Shown here piece by piece: positions 16,415 through 25,952 of a DNA stretch of 64,000 nt. The notes beneath the pieces were generated by a model that saw nothing but the letters and a program-made list of their open reading frames with translations, had not been told where the DNA came from and ran no database searches. The stretch covers positions 1 through 64,000 of the forward strand of contig NZ_MVIJ01000008.1 of NCBI RefSeq assembly GCF_002086735.1. Reading direction: 5' to 3'. Source of the stretch: Mycobacterium scrofulaceum. Lineage in GTDB: Bacteria > Actinomycetota > Actinomycetes > Mycobacteriales > Mycobacteriaceae. The stretch's first letter is position 1; the number at the start of each line of letters is the position of its first letter. Position numbers and translations under genes: made by a program.

Positions 16415-17193
16415 TCAACCTGGCTTACGACGACCGCGGCTCCGGGGAGCCGGTCGTGTTCATCAGCGGCCACGGCGGAGCCGGCCGGACCTGGCACCCG
16501 TATCAGGTCCCTGCGTTCCTGGAGGCCGGCTACCGCGTCATCACCTTCGACAACCGCGGGATCGGCGCCACCGAGAACGCGCAGGGGTTCACCACCCAGA
16601 CCATGGTCGCCGACACCGCGGCCCTGATCGAGAGCCTCAACGCCGCGCCCGCCCGCGTCGTCGGGATGTCGATGGGGGCGTTCATCGCCCAGGAACTCAT
16701 GCTCGCGCGGCCCGAGCTCGTCAGCTCGGCGGTGCTGATGGGCACCCGGGGCCGCATGGACAAGACCCGCGAGTTCTTCCGCGACGCCGAGGCCGAGCTG
16801 GCCGACGCAGGTGTCCAGGTGCCGAGCTCGTACGAGGCGAAAATCCGTCTGCTGGAAAACTTTTCACACAAGACGCTGAACGACGACGTCGCGGTGGCGG
16901 ACTGGATCGCGATGTTTTCCATGTGGCCGGTCAAGTCCACCCCGGGAACGCGCTGCCAGCTGGACATCGCCCCCTACACCAACCGGCTGCCGGCCTACCG
17001 CAGCATCGCGACGCCGGTCCTGGTGATCGGCTTCTCCGACGACGTGCTGACGCCGCCCTACCTGGGGCGTGAGGTCGCCGACGCGCTGCCCAACGGCCGC
17101 TATGTGCAGATTCCCGACGCAGGCCACCTCGGGTTCTTCGAGCGCCCGGACGCCGTCAACGAGGCGGCGCTGAAGTTCTTCGCCGGCAACTGA
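16411..17193 (+). CDS. menH: Alpha/beta hydrolase of the men cluster (MenH/BpoC-type, Rv0554-like)
   Basis: A 260-residue alpha/beta hydrolase. SGHGGAGRTW forms the oxyanion-hole turn, GMSMGAF (about residues 85-91) is the nucleophile elbow with Ser, and DAGHLGFFERPD carries the catalytic His. Older annotation calls the M. tuberculosis counterpart bpoC (a bromoperoxidase-like name). Its tight coupling to menC (GTGA overlap) and position before menD fit the MenH step, 2,4-cyclohexadiene carboxylate (SHCHC) formation. The MenH role is an inference from context and family; the hydrolase fold is certain. Confidence 0.85.
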   Translation: MINLAYDDRGSGEPVVFISGHGGAGRTWHPYQVPAFLEAGYRVITFDNRGIGATENAQGFTTQTMVADTAALIESLNAAPARVVGMSMGAFIAQELMLARPELVSSAVLMGTRGRMDKTREFFRDAEAELADAGVQVPSSYEAKIRLLENFSHKTLNDDVAVADWIAMFSMWPVKSTPGTRCQLDIAPYTNRLPAYRSIATPVLVIGFSDDVLTPPYLGREVADALPNGRYVQIPDAGHLGFFERPDAVNEAALKFFAGN

Positions 17194-17246
17194 GCCGGCA
17201 ACCCGACGTCGGGCGACCGGCTCGCGGGTTGTGACAGGCTGTAGTG

Positions 17247-18884
17247 GTGAACCCCTCGACGACACAGGCGCGCGTCGTCGTCGACGAGCTGATTCGCGGC
17301 GGCGTCCGCGACGTGGTGTTGTGCCCCGGCTCGCGCAACGCGCCGCTTGCGTTCGCGCTGGCCGACGCCGACCGCGCCGGCCGGATCCGGCTACACGTCC
17401 GCATCGACGAGCGCACCGCGGGCTATCTGGCCATCGGGCTGGCGATCGCGGCGGGCGCCCCGGTGTGCGTCGCGATGACGTCGGGCACCGCCGTGGCCAA
17501 CCTCGGGCCGGCCGTGGTGGAGGCGAACTACGCGCGGGTGCCGCTGATCGTGCTGTCGGCCAACCGGCCCTACGAAATGTTGGGCACCGGGGCCAATCAG
17601 ACCATGGAGCAGCTGGGCTACTTCGGCACCCAGGTGCGCGCCGCCATCAGCCTGGGCCTGGCGGAGGACGCACCCGAACGGCTGGACGCCCTCAACGCCA
17701 CCTGGCGCTCGGCGACGTGCCGAGTCCTGGTGGCCGCCACGGGATCTCGCACCGCCAACGCCGGCCCCGTGCAGTTCGACATCCCGCTGCGCGAACCGCT
17801 GGTGCCGGATCCCGAGCCCCGCGCCGCCGCGATCCCGCCGGGACGGCCCGGGGGACGGCCGTGGACCTACACGCCGCCGGTCACGTTCGACCAGCCGCTG
17901 GACATCGACCTGACTCCCGACACGGTCGTCATCGCCGGCCACGGCGCCGCCGCGCATCCCAACCTCGCGGAGTTGCCGACCGTCGCCGAGCCGACGGCAC
18001 CCGCCCCCGCCAACCCCTTGCATCCGCTGGCCCTGCCGCTACTGCGCCCCAAGCAGGTGATCATGGTCGGCCGCCCGACCCTGCACCGGCCGGTGTCGGC
18101 GCTGCTGGCCAACCCCAAGGTGCCCGTGTACGCGCTGACCACCGGTCCGCGCTGGCCGGACGTCTCGGGCAACTCACAGGCCACCGGCACCCGGGCGGTC
18201 ACCACCGGGACCCCGAGTCCGGCCTGGCTGAAGCGCTGCGCGGAGATCAACCGGCACGCTAATGAGGCGGTGCGCGGCCAACTCGGGGCGCACCCGCTCA
18301 CCACCGGTCTGCACGTCGCGGCGGCCGTGGCCGACGCGCTGCGCCCGGGGGACCAGCTGGTGCTCGGCGCGTCCAACCCCGTCCGCGACGCCGCGCTGGT
18401 CGGCCTGGACACCCACGGCATCCGTGTCCGCTCCAATCGCGGGGTCGCGGGTATCGACGGCACCGTCTCCACCGCGATCGGGGCCGCTCTGGCACACGAG
18501 GGCTTCCACGAGGGCCGCACCGTGGCGCTGATCGGCGACCTGACGTTCGTCCACGACAGCTCCGGGCTGCTGATCGGCCCCACCGAGCCGACGCCGCGCC
18601 GGCTGACCATCGTGGTCTCCAACGACAACGGCGGCGGCATCTTCGAACTGCTCGAGCAGGGCGACCCACGGTTCTCCGACGTGTCCTCGCGCATATTCGG
18701 GACGCCGCACGACGTCGACGTCGGCGCGCTGTGCCGCGCCTATCACGTCGAGAGCCGCCAGATCGAGGTCGACCAGCTCAGCGCGGCCCTCGACGAGCCC
18801 GCGGCCGGCATGCAGGTGCTGGAGGTCAAGGCCGACCGGTCCTCGCTGCGACAGCTGCATGCCGCCATCAAGGCGGCCCTGTGA
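17247..18884 (+). CDS. menD: SEPHCHC synthase MenD
   Basis: A thiamine-diphosphate enzyme that joins isochorismate and 2-oxoglutarate in the first committed step of menaquinone synthesis. The 545-residue protein has the Glu-containing [15 protein letters not shown] motif near residue 50 that activates the cofactor, [16 protein letters not shown], and the ThDP/Mg motif from [13 protein letters not shown] to NDNGGGIF around residues 430-470. Two adjacent GTG codons occur; the second (17247) gives the N-terminus [14 protein letters not shown] that I recall for Rv0555. It follows menH by 53 bp and is probably in the same operon. Confidence 0.95.
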   Translation: MNPSTTQARVVVDELIRGGVRDVVLCPGSRNAPLAFALADADRAGRIRLHVRIDERTAGYLAIGLAIAAGAPVCVAMTSGTAVANLGPAVVEANYARVPLIVLSANRPYEMLGTGANQTMEQLGYFGTQVRAAISLGLAEDAPERLDALNATWRSATCRVLVAATGSRTANAGPVQFDIPLREPLVPDPEPRAAAIPPGRPGGRPWTYTPPVTFDQPLDIDLTPDTVVIAGHGAAAHPNLAELPTVAEPTAPAPANPLHPLALPLLRPKQVIMVGRPTLHRPVSALLANPKVPVYALTTGPRWPDVSGNSQATGTRAVTTGTPSPAWLKRCAEINRHANEAVRGQLGAHPLTTGLHVAAAVADALRPGDQLVLGASNPVRDAALVGLDTHGIRVRSNRGVAGIDGTVSTAIGAALAHEGFHEGRTVALIGDLTFVHDSSGLLIGPTEPTPRRLTIVVSNDNGGGIFELLEQGDPRFSDVSSRIFGTPHDVDVGALCRAYHVESRQIEVDQLSAALDEPAAGMQVLEVKADRSSLRQLHAAIKAAL

Positions 18885-18891
18885 GCGCCTC

Positions 18892-19425
18892 GTGAACCAC
18901 GCGAAAAGGCTGCTGCACATCCTGATTCACGGCCGCAGCGACCGGCCGCCGAACACCCCGGCCCGGATTGCGTTGCGCTGGGCCCGGATCGCGGTGTTGA
19001 TCGTGACCGGCTTGGTCACGCTGCAGTCGGTCCTGCTGGTCGCCGGCGCCTGGCGCGACGACCTGGCGATCGGACACAACATGGGGGTGGCGCAGGCCGA
19101 GGTGCTCAGCGCGGGGCAGCGGCGCTCCACCATCGAATTCGTCACACCCGAGCGCGTCACGTACCGCCCCGAGCTCGGCGTGTTGTACCCGTCACATCTG
19201 GCCACCGGGATGCGAATCTACGTCGAGTACAACAAGGACGATCCCAATCTGGTTCGCGTGCAGCATCGCAATGCCGGGCTGTCCATCATCCCGGCGGGAT
19301 CGATCGCGGTGGCGTGCTGGCTGGTCGCGGCGGTCCTGCTGGTCGGCCTGGCGCTGCTGGACAAGCTGCCGGACCGGCGCGTGGAGGCGTCCGACCAGCA
19401 GATTTCGCACGACGTATGCCCTTAG
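18892..19425 (+). CDS. Membrane protein with DUF3592-like extracytoplasmic domain (Rv0556-like)
   Basis: A 177-residue protein with one hydrophobic helix near residues 29-50, a beta-rich loop of about 75 residues and a second helix near 133-155. The loop contains a STIEFVTPERVTYRPELGV segment and ends before LSIIPAGSIAVACW; this two-helix-plus-beta arrangement resembles DUF3592 proteins. GTG at 18892 is 7 nt after the menD stop, and the unit continues towards mgtA. Function unknown; no catalytic residue recognised. Confidence 0.78.
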   Translation: MNHAKRLLHILIHGRSDRPPNTPARIALRWARIAVLIVTGLVTLQSVLLVAGAWRDDLAIGHNMGVAQAEVLSAGQRRSTIEFVTPERVTYRPELGVLYPSHLATGMRIYVEYNKDDPNLVRVQHRNAGLSIIPAGSIAVACWLVAAVLLVGLALLDKLPDRRVEASDQQISHDVCP

Positions 19426-19463
19426 GAAACCTTGCCGAAAGTCGGCGCTGACACTGTGGTGTC

Positions 19464-20618
19464 GTGCGCGTTGCCATCGTCGCCGAATCGTTCCTGCCGG
19501 AAGTCAATGGTGTCAGCAACTCGGTGATCCGGGTCCTGGAGCATCTGCGCCGGACCGGCCACGAAGCTTTGGTCATCGCCCCGGACACCCCTCGCGGTGG
19601 CGTCCCGGCGGATCGCATCTACGACGGGATCCGGGTGCACCGGGTGCCCTCGCGCATGTTCCCCAAGGTGACCACGCTGCCGCTCGGTGTGCCCACGCCC
19701 CGGATGGTGAGCGTGCTGCGCGGATTCGACCCGCACGTCGTGCATCTGGCCTCGCCCGCCCTGCTGGGCTACGGCGGGGTCAAGGCTGCCCGCTGGCTGG
19801 GTGTGCCGACGGTGGCCGTGTACCAAACGGACGTACCGGGTTTCGCGGCGAGCTATGGCATTCCCATGACGGCGCGGGCGGCGTGGGCCTGGTTCCGCCA
19901 CCTGCACAGCCTCGCCGACCGTACCCTGGCGCCGTCCAGTGTGACGATGGAATCACTTGTGGCGCACCGATTCCCGAGAGTGCATCGGTGGGCTCGTGGG
20001 GTTGACGTGCTGCGGTTCGCCCCGTCCGGGCGTGACGAGGCGCTGCGGCGCGGCTGGTCGCCGCACGGCAAGCCGATCGTGGGCTTCGTGGGCCGGCTGG
20101 CGCCCGAGAAGCACGTCGAGCGGCTCGTTCCGCTGGCGGCGCGCGGCGACGTGCAGCTCGTCATCGTCGGCGACGGCGTCGACCGCAGCAAGTTGCAAAA
20201 GGCCATGCCGACAGCGGTTTTCACGGGCGCACTGTATGGCGACGAGCTCGCCTCGGCGTACGCCAGCATGGACGTCTTCGTGCATCCCGGCGAGCACGAG
20301 ACGTTCTGTCAAGTCGTGCAGGAAGCGCTGGCGTCGGGGTTGCCGGTTATCGCCCCCGACGCCGGCGGCCCACGCGACCTCGTCACGCCCTGGCGCACCG
20401 GTTTGTTACTCGGCGTCGACGAGTTCGAGGCGAAGTTGCCGGCCGCCGTCACCCATCTGATCGACCAACGCCAACGCTACGCACTGGCCGCCCGGCGCAG
20501 CGTGCTCGGCCGCAGCTGGCCCGTCATCTGCGACGAGCTGCTCGGCCACTACGAGGCGGTGCTCTCGCCGTTCACCCGCCGGCGACTGTTCGCCAAGCGG
20601 TACGCGCAGGGGGAGTGA
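19464..20618 (+). CDS. mgtA: GT4 mannosyltransferase MgtA (Rv0557-like)
   Basis: The 384-residue GT-B enzyme begins [21 protein letters not shown] (acceptor domain with the Gly-rich loop). [16 protein letters not shown] at about 204-219 and the [20 protein letters not shown] donor-binding motif (EX7E, about 275-294) complete a GT4 site. The M. tuberculosis homologue, once called PimB, transfers mannose from GDP-mannose to a glucuronosyl diacylglycerol to start an alternative lipomannan-like glycolipid. This family assignment is established knowledge; that the present protein does the same is by orthology. It is 38 bp after the membrane protein and probably ends the menC-to-mgtA transcription unit. 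Confidence 0.9.
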   Translation: MRVAIVAESFLPEVNGVSNSVIRVLEHLRRTGHEALVIAPDTPRGGVPADRIYDGIRVHRVPSRMFPKVTTLPLGVPTPRMVSVLRGFDPHVVHLASPALLGYGGVKAARWLGVPTVAVYQTDVPGFAASYGIPMTARAAWAWFRHLHSLADRTLAPSSVTMESLVAHRFPRVHRWARGVDVLRFAPSGRDEALRRGWSPHGKPIVGFVGRLAPEKHVERLVPLAARGDVQLVIVGDGVDRSKLQKAMPTAVFTGALYGDELASAYASMDVFVHPGEHETFCQVVQEALASGLPVIAPDAGGPRDLVTPWRTGLLLGVDEFEAKLPAAVTHLIDQRQRYALAARRSVLGRSWPVICDELLGHYEAVLSPFTRRRLFAKRYAQGE

Positions 20619-20625
20619 GCAGCGG

Positions 20626-21450
20626 TCAGCCCTGCGCGAGTTCCGCGACGGGCTGCCATTCCTCCCACGTGCGGAGCCGGCTCGCGTAGTCGGCCTTGGC
20701 CGTCTCCAGCGGCGACGAGCCGAAAAACACACGCAGCGGCGGCTTCTCGGCGTCGACCACCCTCAGCAGCGCGGCCGCAGATGCCTCCGGATTGCCCGGG
20801 CTGGCCCAGCGCCTGCTGCGCTCGGCCTGCACGGCGGCGCGCACGTCGTCGTACGCCGGGAGCGGATCGGCATGCTTGGCCGAGTCCCCGGCCCAGTCGG
20901 TGTCGAAGCCACCCGGCTCGATCAACGTGACATGCACGCCGAACGGGGCGACCTCCTGGGCCAGCGCCTGCGAGAAGCCTTCCAGCGCCCACTTGGACGC
21001 GTGGTACATGCCGACCAACGGGAACGCGGTGATGCCCCCGATCGAAGAAACCTGGATGATGTGCCCGCTGCGCTGCTCGCGCAGGTACGGCAGCGCGGCC
21101 TGGGTGATCCACAGCGCCCCAAAGACATTCGTCTCGATCTGGTCGCGCGCCTCTTGCTCGGAGAGTTCCTCGACGAACCCGAACTGGCCGTAGCCCGCGT
21201 TGTTCACGACGATGTCGAGGCGCCCGAAGTGGTCGTGCGCCCGCTTGACCGCGGCGAAGTCCGCGTCCCGGTCGGTGACGTCCAACGGGATGGGCAACAG
21301 GGCGTCGCCGTACTTCTCGGCCAGGTCGTCCAGCGACGCCGTGTTGCGTGCGGTGGCGGCCACCTTGTCGCCGCGCTCCAGCGCCGCCGCGGCCCACGCC
21401 CGTCCGAAGCCCCGCGATGTACCGGTGATAAACCAAACTTTTTCAGTCAC
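20626..21450 (-). CDS. Short-chain dehydrogenase/reductase
   Basis: A 274-residue classical [25 protein letters not shown]ossmann turn at residues 6-27, [16 protein letters not shown] with catalytic Ser, and [16 protein letters not shown] with the Tyr/Lys pair near residue 155. The start is taken as GTG 21450 because the motif begins six residues later; the 26 upstream in-frame residues do not resemble SDRs and overlap the divergent menG promoter region. It is convergent with mgtA (7 bp gap) and divergent from menG (55 bp apart). Not part of the syntenic M. tuberculosis block as I remember it. Substrate unknown. Confidence 0.87.
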   Translation of the reverse strand: MTEKVWFITGTSRGFGRAWAAAALERGDKVAATARNTASLDDLAEKYGDALLPIPLDVTDRDADFAAVKRAHDHFGRLDIVVNNAGYGQFGFVEELSEQEARDQIETNVFGALWITQAALPYLREQRSGHIIQVSSIGGITAFPLVGMYHASKWALEGFSQALAQEVAPFGVHVTLIEPGGFDTDWAGDSAKHADPLPAYDDVRAAVQAERSRRWASPGNPEASAAALLRVVDAEKPPLRVFFGSSPLETAKADYASRLRTWEEWQPVAELAQG

Positions 21451-21505
21451 CCGTGTTGCAACGCCGATCCCGCCACCTAATTCCCTCCCGGGTAGCGTCT
21501 TCCTC

Positions 21506-22198
21506 ATGAGTCGCGCGGCGTTGGACAAGGATCCCCGGGACGTCGCGTCGATGTTCGACGGCGTGGCCCGCCGCTACGACCTGACGAACACCGTGCTGTC
21601 GCTCGGCCAGGACCGCTTCTGGCGGAAGGCGACCCGGTCGGCGTTGGCGATCGGGCCGGGCCACAAGGTGCTGGACCTGGCCGCGGGCACCGCGGTGTCC
21701 ACCGTCGAGTTGCAGAAGTCGGGTGCGTGGTGTGTGGCCGCCGATTTCTCGGTCGGGATGCTGGCGGCGGGGGCGGGGCGCGAGGTGCCCAAGGTCGGGG
21801 CCGACGCCACCCGGCTGCCGTTCGCGGACGGCGTATTCGACGCTGTGACAATCAGTTTCGGGCTGCGCAACGTGGTCAGCCCGCAGGCGGCGCTGCGCGA
21901 GATGGCGCGGGTCACCCGCCCGGGTGGCCGACTGGTGGTGTGCGAGTTCTCCACGCCCACCAACGGGCTGTTCGCCACCGCCTACAAGGAGTACTTGATG
22001 CGGGCGCTGCCGCGGGTGGCGCGGGCGGTGTCCAGCAACCCGGACGCCTACGTCTACCTGGCCGAGTCGATCAGGGCGTGGCCCGACCAGGCGGGCCTGG
22101 CGCGCGAGCTCAGCCGGGCCGGATGGGCGGGGGTGCGGTGGCGCAACCTAACCGGCGGCGTCGTAGCCCTTCACGCGGGCTACAAGCCCCTGCGTTGA
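21506..22198 (+). CDS. menG: Demethylmenaquinone C-methyltransferase MenG (UbiE family)
   Basis: Performs the final SAM-dependent ring methylation of demethylmenaquinone. In 230 residues: [16 protein letters not shown] (family opening near residue 17), the SAM motif [15 protein letters not shown] near 52-66, [17 protein letters not shown] (UbiE signature near 114) and EFSTP. The ATG at 21506 was chosen because the in-frame region upstream (to 21200) overlaps the divergent SDR. The syntenic equivalent is Rv0558, sometimes named menH or ubiE. It stands alone, with its own promoter presumed in the 55 bp upstream. Confidence 0.93.
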   Translation: MSRAALDKDPRDVASMFDGVARRYDLTNTVLSLGQDRFWRKATRSALAIGPGHKVLDLAAGTAVSTVELQKSGAWCVAADFSVGMLAAGAGREVPKVGADATRLPFADGVFDAVTISFGLRNVVSPQAALREMARVTRPGGRLVVCEFSTPTNGLFATAYKEYLMRALPRVARAVSSNPDAYVYLAESIRAWPDQAGLARELSRAGWAGVRWRNLTGGVVALHAGYKPLR

Positions 22199-22205
22199 GT
22201 GCGAC

Positions 22206-22559
22206 CTAGTGGGCGCCGGCCCGCTGCACGAAGCCGATCTGGTCCGGGCAGTAGTGATCGACCGCGGCGCCGAGGAACTGGAACGCCTGGCCCTGGGTGG
22301 TGCCCCGCGGCAGGTTGTGCTGGATGAAATTGGCCGACTTGTACGGGTCGCCGTCGACGCCCCGGCCGATCCGGTCGCAGGTGATCTTGCCCAGCCACGC
22401 GAGCTGATCCTGCGGCTGGTAGATGCCGAACCCGTTGACGGTGTTCTTGAACGGGGCGTCGTAGTCGTTGGACGGCGGCGGCGAGGCGAGCGCGGGCGCG
22501 GCCAGCGCGACGGCGGCGGCGGCCAGGCCGCCGATAGTAGCCAGCTTCGTTCCCTTCAT
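22206..22559 (-). CDS. Secreted DUF732-type small protein (Rv0559c-like)
   Basis: A 117-residue exported protein. A signal peptide MKGTKLATIGGLAAAAVALAAPALA ends around residue 26, and a small helical domain follows. Its two cysteines in the mature part, ITCDRIGRG and HYCPDQIGF, are spaced as in DUF732 secreted mycobacterial proteins and probably form a disulphide. The ATG is 7 nt after a TATAGT -10 element, with no ribosome-binding site, so the transcript is likely leaderless. It is convergent with menG (7 bp gap). Rv0560c, which I recall next to this gene in M. tuberculosis, is absent. Function unknown. Confidence 0.85.
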   Translation of the reverse strand: MKGTKLATIGGLAAAAVALAAPALASPPPSNDYDAPFKNTVNGFGIYQPQDQLAWLGKITCDRIGRGVDGDPYKSANFIQHNLPRGTTQGQAFQFLGAAVDHYCPDQIGFVQRAGAH

Positions 22560-22566
22560 TAGCCGG

Positions 22567-22572
22567 ACTATA
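22567..22572 (-). promoter_or_regulatory. TATAGT -10 element for a leaderless transcript of the DUF732 gene
   Basis: On the minus strand TATAGT stands seven bases before the ATG at 22559, which would place the transcription start at or next to the A of the start codon. No Shine-Dalgarno sequence is present. A -35 match is not obvious. Confidence 0.55.
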
Positions 22573-22663
22573 CACCGCTCGGCTGAACCGCGCGGAAAAT
22601 CGTCGACGGCCGCGATCGTGCCGGAGCGCGGTCTTCGCAGGTCAATGACGGTGAGCGGGAACC

Positions 22664-23899
22664 TCAGCTGAACGGCACCCGGCGATCGAGCAGCCGGGAC
22701 AGCCGCCCGCCGCCCCGCCAGGCGCGCGCCACCCAGTCGGCGTCCTCGTCGGTGACCAGGTTGGCCATCACCCGCACGGCGATCGTCATCAGCCTCGGGG
22801 AGCGCATCGCGATCGGCCCCGTCGTCGGGAGGAACCGCTGAAACGTCAGCAACAAGGCCAACCTGCGTGCGACCGAGAACCCCCGGCCGTAATGCTCCTG
22901 CAGCAGCGACGGCCACACCCGCGACAAGTCGCGGCAGTCCAGCAGCTCGGCGGCCAGCCGCCCCGTTTCCATCCCGTAGTCGATGCCCTCGCCGTTCAAC
23001 GGGTTGACGCACGCCGCGGCGTCGCCGATCAGCATCCAGTTCGGCCCGGCCACCCCGGACACCGCGCCGCCCATCGGCAGCAGCGCCGAGGTCACCGCCC
23101 GCGGCGGCCCCTCGAAGCCCCACTCGTCGCGGCGCAGGTCGGTGTAGTGGTTGATCAGCGGCCGCAACGCCAGGTCGGCCGGCCGTTTCGTCGTCGACAA
23201 CGCCCCGACGCCGATGTTCACCTCGCCGTTGCCGAGCGGGAAGATCCACCCGTAGCCGGGCAGCACTTTGTCCTTGGAGCCGTCGGGTCCGCGCAGCTCC
23301 AGGTGCGACGTCAGCCACGGGTCGTCGGCGCGCGGGGAGGCCAGGTACCCGCGGGCGGCGACGCCATACACCGTCTCCTGATGCCAACGCCGGCCCAGCT
23401 TGCGGCCCAGCGACGACCGGGCCCCGTCGGCGACGATCAGTTGGCGGCAACCCACCTCCGTGCCGTCGGCCAAGGCCAGCGACACCACTCGCCGCGACGA
23501 GTCATGATGCACCGCAACGGCTTTGGTGCCCAGCATCATCCGCGCGCCGGACTCCTCGGCGACCTTGCGGATCCGGTCGTCCAGCTCCAGGCGGGCCACC
23601 GCGCTGCCGGTCGAGGGAAACGACGGGCCCGGCCAGCCGACTTCCACCTCGCCGCCGAAACCGCTCATCCGCAGGCCCCGGTGCCGGATCCGGCTGTCCA
23701 GCCAATCGCCCAGGCCGAGGCGTTCGCACTCGGCGACCGCGCGCGGGGTCAGCCCGTCGCCGCACGCCTTGTCGCGGGGGAAGCTGGCGGAGTCGATGAC
23801 CAGCACGTCGTTGCCCGCGCGCGCGGCCCACGCGGCGGCCGCCGAACCGGCGGGTCCGGCGCCCACGACCACCACGTCGGCTTTGGTCTCCACGCTCAC
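22664..23899 (-). CDS. menJ: Menaquinone beta-isoprene reductase MenJ
   Basis: This FAD enzyme of the geranylgeranyl-reductase family saturates one isoprene unit of the menaquinone side chain. The 411-residue protein begins with the dinucleotide fold VVVVGAGPAGSAAAAWAARAG, has KACGDGLTPRAV (family PxxYxWxFP/KxCGDG region) near residue 44, GYGWIFPLGNGEVNIGVG near 225 and the FAD motif LIGDAAACVNPLNGEGI near 290. Start candidates are GTG 23899 and GTG 23893. The gene is divergent from the polyprenyl synthase with only 15 bp between starts, so its promoter overlaps that gene. Equivalent of Rv0561c. Confidence 0.94.
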   Translation of the reverse strand: MSVETKADVVVVGAGPAGSAAAAWAARAGNDVLVIDSASFPRDKACGDGLTPRAVAECERLGLGDWLDSRIRHRGLRMSGFGGEVEVGWPGPSFPSTGSAVARLELDDRIRKVAEESGARMMLGTKAVAVHHDSSRRVVSLALADGTEVGCRQLIVADGARSSLGRKLGRRWHQETVYGVAARGYLASPRADDPWLTSHLELRGPDGSKDKVLPGYGWIFPLGNGEVNIGVGALSTTKRPADLALRPLINHYTDLRRDEWGFEGPPRAVTSALLPMGGAVSGVAGPNWMLIGDAAACVNPLNGEGIDYGMETGRLAAELLDCRDLSRVWPSLLQEHYGRGFSVARRLALLLTFQRFLPTTGPIAMRSPRLMTIAVRVMANLVTDEDADWVARAWRGGGRLSRLLDRRVPFS

Positions 23900-23916
23900 C
23901 AGTATGTTGGTCGGGT
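23892..23916. promoter_or_regulatory. Overlapping divergent start region of menJ and grcC1
   Basis: The two start codons are only 15 bp apart. On the plus strand TATGTT ends six bases before GTG 23915; on the minus strand CATACT ends seven bases before GTG 23893. Both would serve leaderless transcripts, with -10 elements that overlap on opposite strands. No Shine-Dalgarno sequence is present on either side. The -35 regions must lie within each other's coding sequence. Confidence 0.5.
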
Positions 23917-24931
23917 GAGTACTCCGGCGACGGTGGTGGCGGGCGTTGACTTCGGTGACCCCGGGTTCGCCGCGACGGTGCGCGACGGCGTCGGGCGGAT
24001 CGAGCAGCTCATGGACGCCGAGCTGCGCAGCGCCGACGAGGTGATGACCGACTCGCTGACGCACCTGTTCAAGGCCGGCGGCAAGCGGTTCCGCCCGCTG
24101 TTCACCGTGCTGTCCGCCCAGATCGGGCCGGACCCCGACGCGCACGAGGTGACCATCGCCGGTGCCGTCATCGAGATGGTGCACCTGGCGACGCTCTACC
24201 ACGACGACGTGATGGACGAGGCCGAAGTGCGCCGCGGCGCGCCCACCGCGAACGTCCGCTGGGGCAACAACGTCGCCATCCTGGCCGGGGACTACCTGTT
24301 CGCCACCGCCTCGCGGCTGGTCTCGCTACTGGGACCGGAGGCGGTGCGGCTGATCGCCGAGACGTTCGCCCAGCTGGTGACGGGCCAGATGCGCGAGACG
24401 CGCGGGCTGACGGGGGCGGCCGAAGGCGCCGACCCCATCGAGCACTACCTGAAGGTGGTGTACGAGAAGACCGCCTGCCTGATTGCCGCGGCCGGCCGGT
24501 TCGGCGCCATGTTCTCGGGCGCCGAGACCGAGCAGGTCGAGCGGCTGAGCCGGCTCGGCGGCATCGTGGGCACCGCCTTCCAGATCTCCGACGACATCAT
24601 CGACATCGACAGCGACTCACACGAGTCGGGCAAGCTGCCCGGCACCGACATCCGCGAAGGCGTGCACACCCTGCCGATGCTCTACGCGCTGCGCGAACCC
24701 GGGCCCGACGCGGCGCGGCTGCGCGAGCTGCTGGCCGGCCCTATCGACGACGACGACGCGGTGGCCGAGGCGCTCGCGCTGCTGCGGGCGTCCCCGGGCA
24801 TGGCAAAGGCCAAGCACACGCTGGCGGAATACGCGGCGCAGGCGCGCGACGAGCTGGCCCTGTTGCCCGACCTTCCCGGACGGCGCGCGCTGCAAACGCT
24901 GGTCGACTACACCATCAGCCGGCACGGCTAG
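23915..24931 (+). CDS. grcC1: Polyprenyl diphosphate synthase (GrcC1-like, menaquinone side chain)
   Basis: A trans-isoprenyl diphosphate synthase of 338 residues. The first Asp-rich motif is LYHDDVMDEAEVRRG (about residues 92-106, DDxxD), the second is FQISDDIIDID (about 220-230). GGKRFRPLF precedes the first motif. The residues before the first DDxxD are small (ATL), which allows long chains, so a C35-C50 product such as the MK-9 nonaprenyl chain is plausible. Divergent coupling with menJ, which acts on that same chain, supports a menaquinone role. Equivalent of Rv0562. Chain length is inferred, not shown. Confidence 0.9.
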   Translation: MSTPATVVAGVDFGDPGFAATVRDGVGRIEQLMDAELRSADEVMTDSLTHLFKAGGKRFRPLFTVLSAQIGPDPDAHEVTIAGAVIEMVHLATLYHDDVMDEAEVRRGAPTANVRWGNNVAILAGDYLFATASRLVSLLGPEAVRLIAETFAQLVTGQMRETRGLTGAAEGADPIEHYLKVVYEKTACLIAAAGRFGAMFSGAETEQVERLSRLGGIVGTAFQISDDIIDIDSDSHESGKLPGTDIREGVHTLPMLYALREPGPDAARLRELLAGPIDDDDAVAEALALLRASPGMAKAKHTLAEYAAQARDELALLPDLPGRRALQTLVDYTISRHG

Positions 24932-25011
24932 CGCGTCGTGGAACCCCGAAGGTCATCTCGCGCGTTCAATTGACAGCAGTCAAGCAATGATCGTGCTCTA
25001 GGAGGACACCG

Positions 25012-25866
25012 ATGACCTGGCATCCGCATGCCAACAGGGCCAAGACCTTCTTCCTGCTGGTCGGAATGTCCGCGTTGATCGTGTTTGTCGGATCGCTGTT
25101 CGGCAGGACGGCCATGTTCCTCGCGGTGCTGTTCGCCATCGGGATGAACATCTACACGTACTACAACAGCGACAAGCTCGCGCTGCGCGCGATGCACGCC
25201 CAACCCGTGTCCGAGCTGCAGGCGCCGGCGATGTACCGGATCGTTCGTGAGCTCGCCACCGCCGCGCACCAGCCGATGCCCCGGCTGTACATCAGCGACA
25301 CCAACGCGCCCAACGCCTTCGCGACCGGCCGCAACCCGCGCAACGCCGCCGTGTGCTGCACCACCGGCATCTTGGGGATCCTCAACGAGCGTGAGCTGCG
25401 TGCGGTGCTGGGCCACGAGCTCTCCCACGTCTACAACCGCGACATCCTGATCTCGTGCATCGCCGGCGCGATGGCGTCGGTCATCACCGCGCTGTCCTAC
25501 ATGGCAATGTTCTTCGGCGGCAACCGCGACGAAGAGGGCAATCCCTTTGCGCTGCTGTTCGTTTCGCTGCTGGGTCCGATCGCCGCCACGGTGGTGCGGC
25601 TGGCGGTGTCCCGGTCGCGGGAGTACCAGGCCGACGAGTCGGGCGCGGTGTTGACGGGCGATCCGCTGGCCCTGGCGTCGGCGCTGCGCAAGATCTCGGG
25701 CGGTGTCCAGGCCGCCCCGTTGCCGCCGGAGCCGCAGCTGGCCAGCCAGGCGCACCTGATGATCGCCAACCCGTTCCGCGCGGGCGAGCGAATCGGGTCG
25801 CTGTTCTCGACGCACCCGCCGATCGAGGACCGCATCCGCCGGCTGGAGGCGATGGCACGCGGTTAG
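25012..25866 (+). CDS. htpX: Membrane zinc metalloprotease HtpX
   Basis: An M48B-family quality-control protease of the inner membrane, 284 residues. Two N-terminal helices (about residues 12-50) precede the zinc site [11 protein letters not shown] near residue 134 (HExxH). Two more helices follow, then the third zinc ligand in [12 protein letters not shown] near residue 203. The C-terminal [16 protein letters not shown] is typical. The ATG has AGGAGG 8 nt upstream. It stands 80 bp after grcC1; the syntenic equivalent is Rv0563. Confidence 0.94.
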   Translation: MTWHPHANRAKTFFLLVGMSALIVFVGSLFGRTAMFLAVLFAIGMNIYTYYNSDKLALRAMHAQPVSELQAPAMYRIVRELATAAHQPMPRLYISDTNAPNAFATGRNPRNAAVCCTTGILGILNERELRAVLGHELSHVYNRDILISCIAGAMASVITALSYMAMFFGGNRDEEGNPFALLFVSLLGPIAATVVRLAVSRSREYQADESGAVLTGDPLALASALRKISGGVQAAPLPPEPQLASQAHLMIANPFRAGERIGSLFSTHPPIEDRIRRLEAMARG

Positions 25867-25879
25867 TCCCACGGGGCCG

Positions 25880-25941
25880 TCGCGAGCCTAACCTGGCTGC
25901 GAAGTTTTGCCGTCAAAATCGCAGTGACGTTAGGCTCGCGA
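25880..25941. terminator. Nested inverted repeat between htpX and the SulP gene
   Basis: Outer arms TCGCGAGCCTAAC (25880-25892) and GTTAGGCTCGCGA (25929-25941) match perfectly over 13 bases. Inner arms CTGCGA/TCGCAG (25897-25902, 25919-25924) continue the stem around an AGTTTTG/CAAAA pairing. It lies between convergent genes and could end both transcripts. Confidence 0.75.
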
Positions 25942-25952
25942 GCCGGCCCCAA

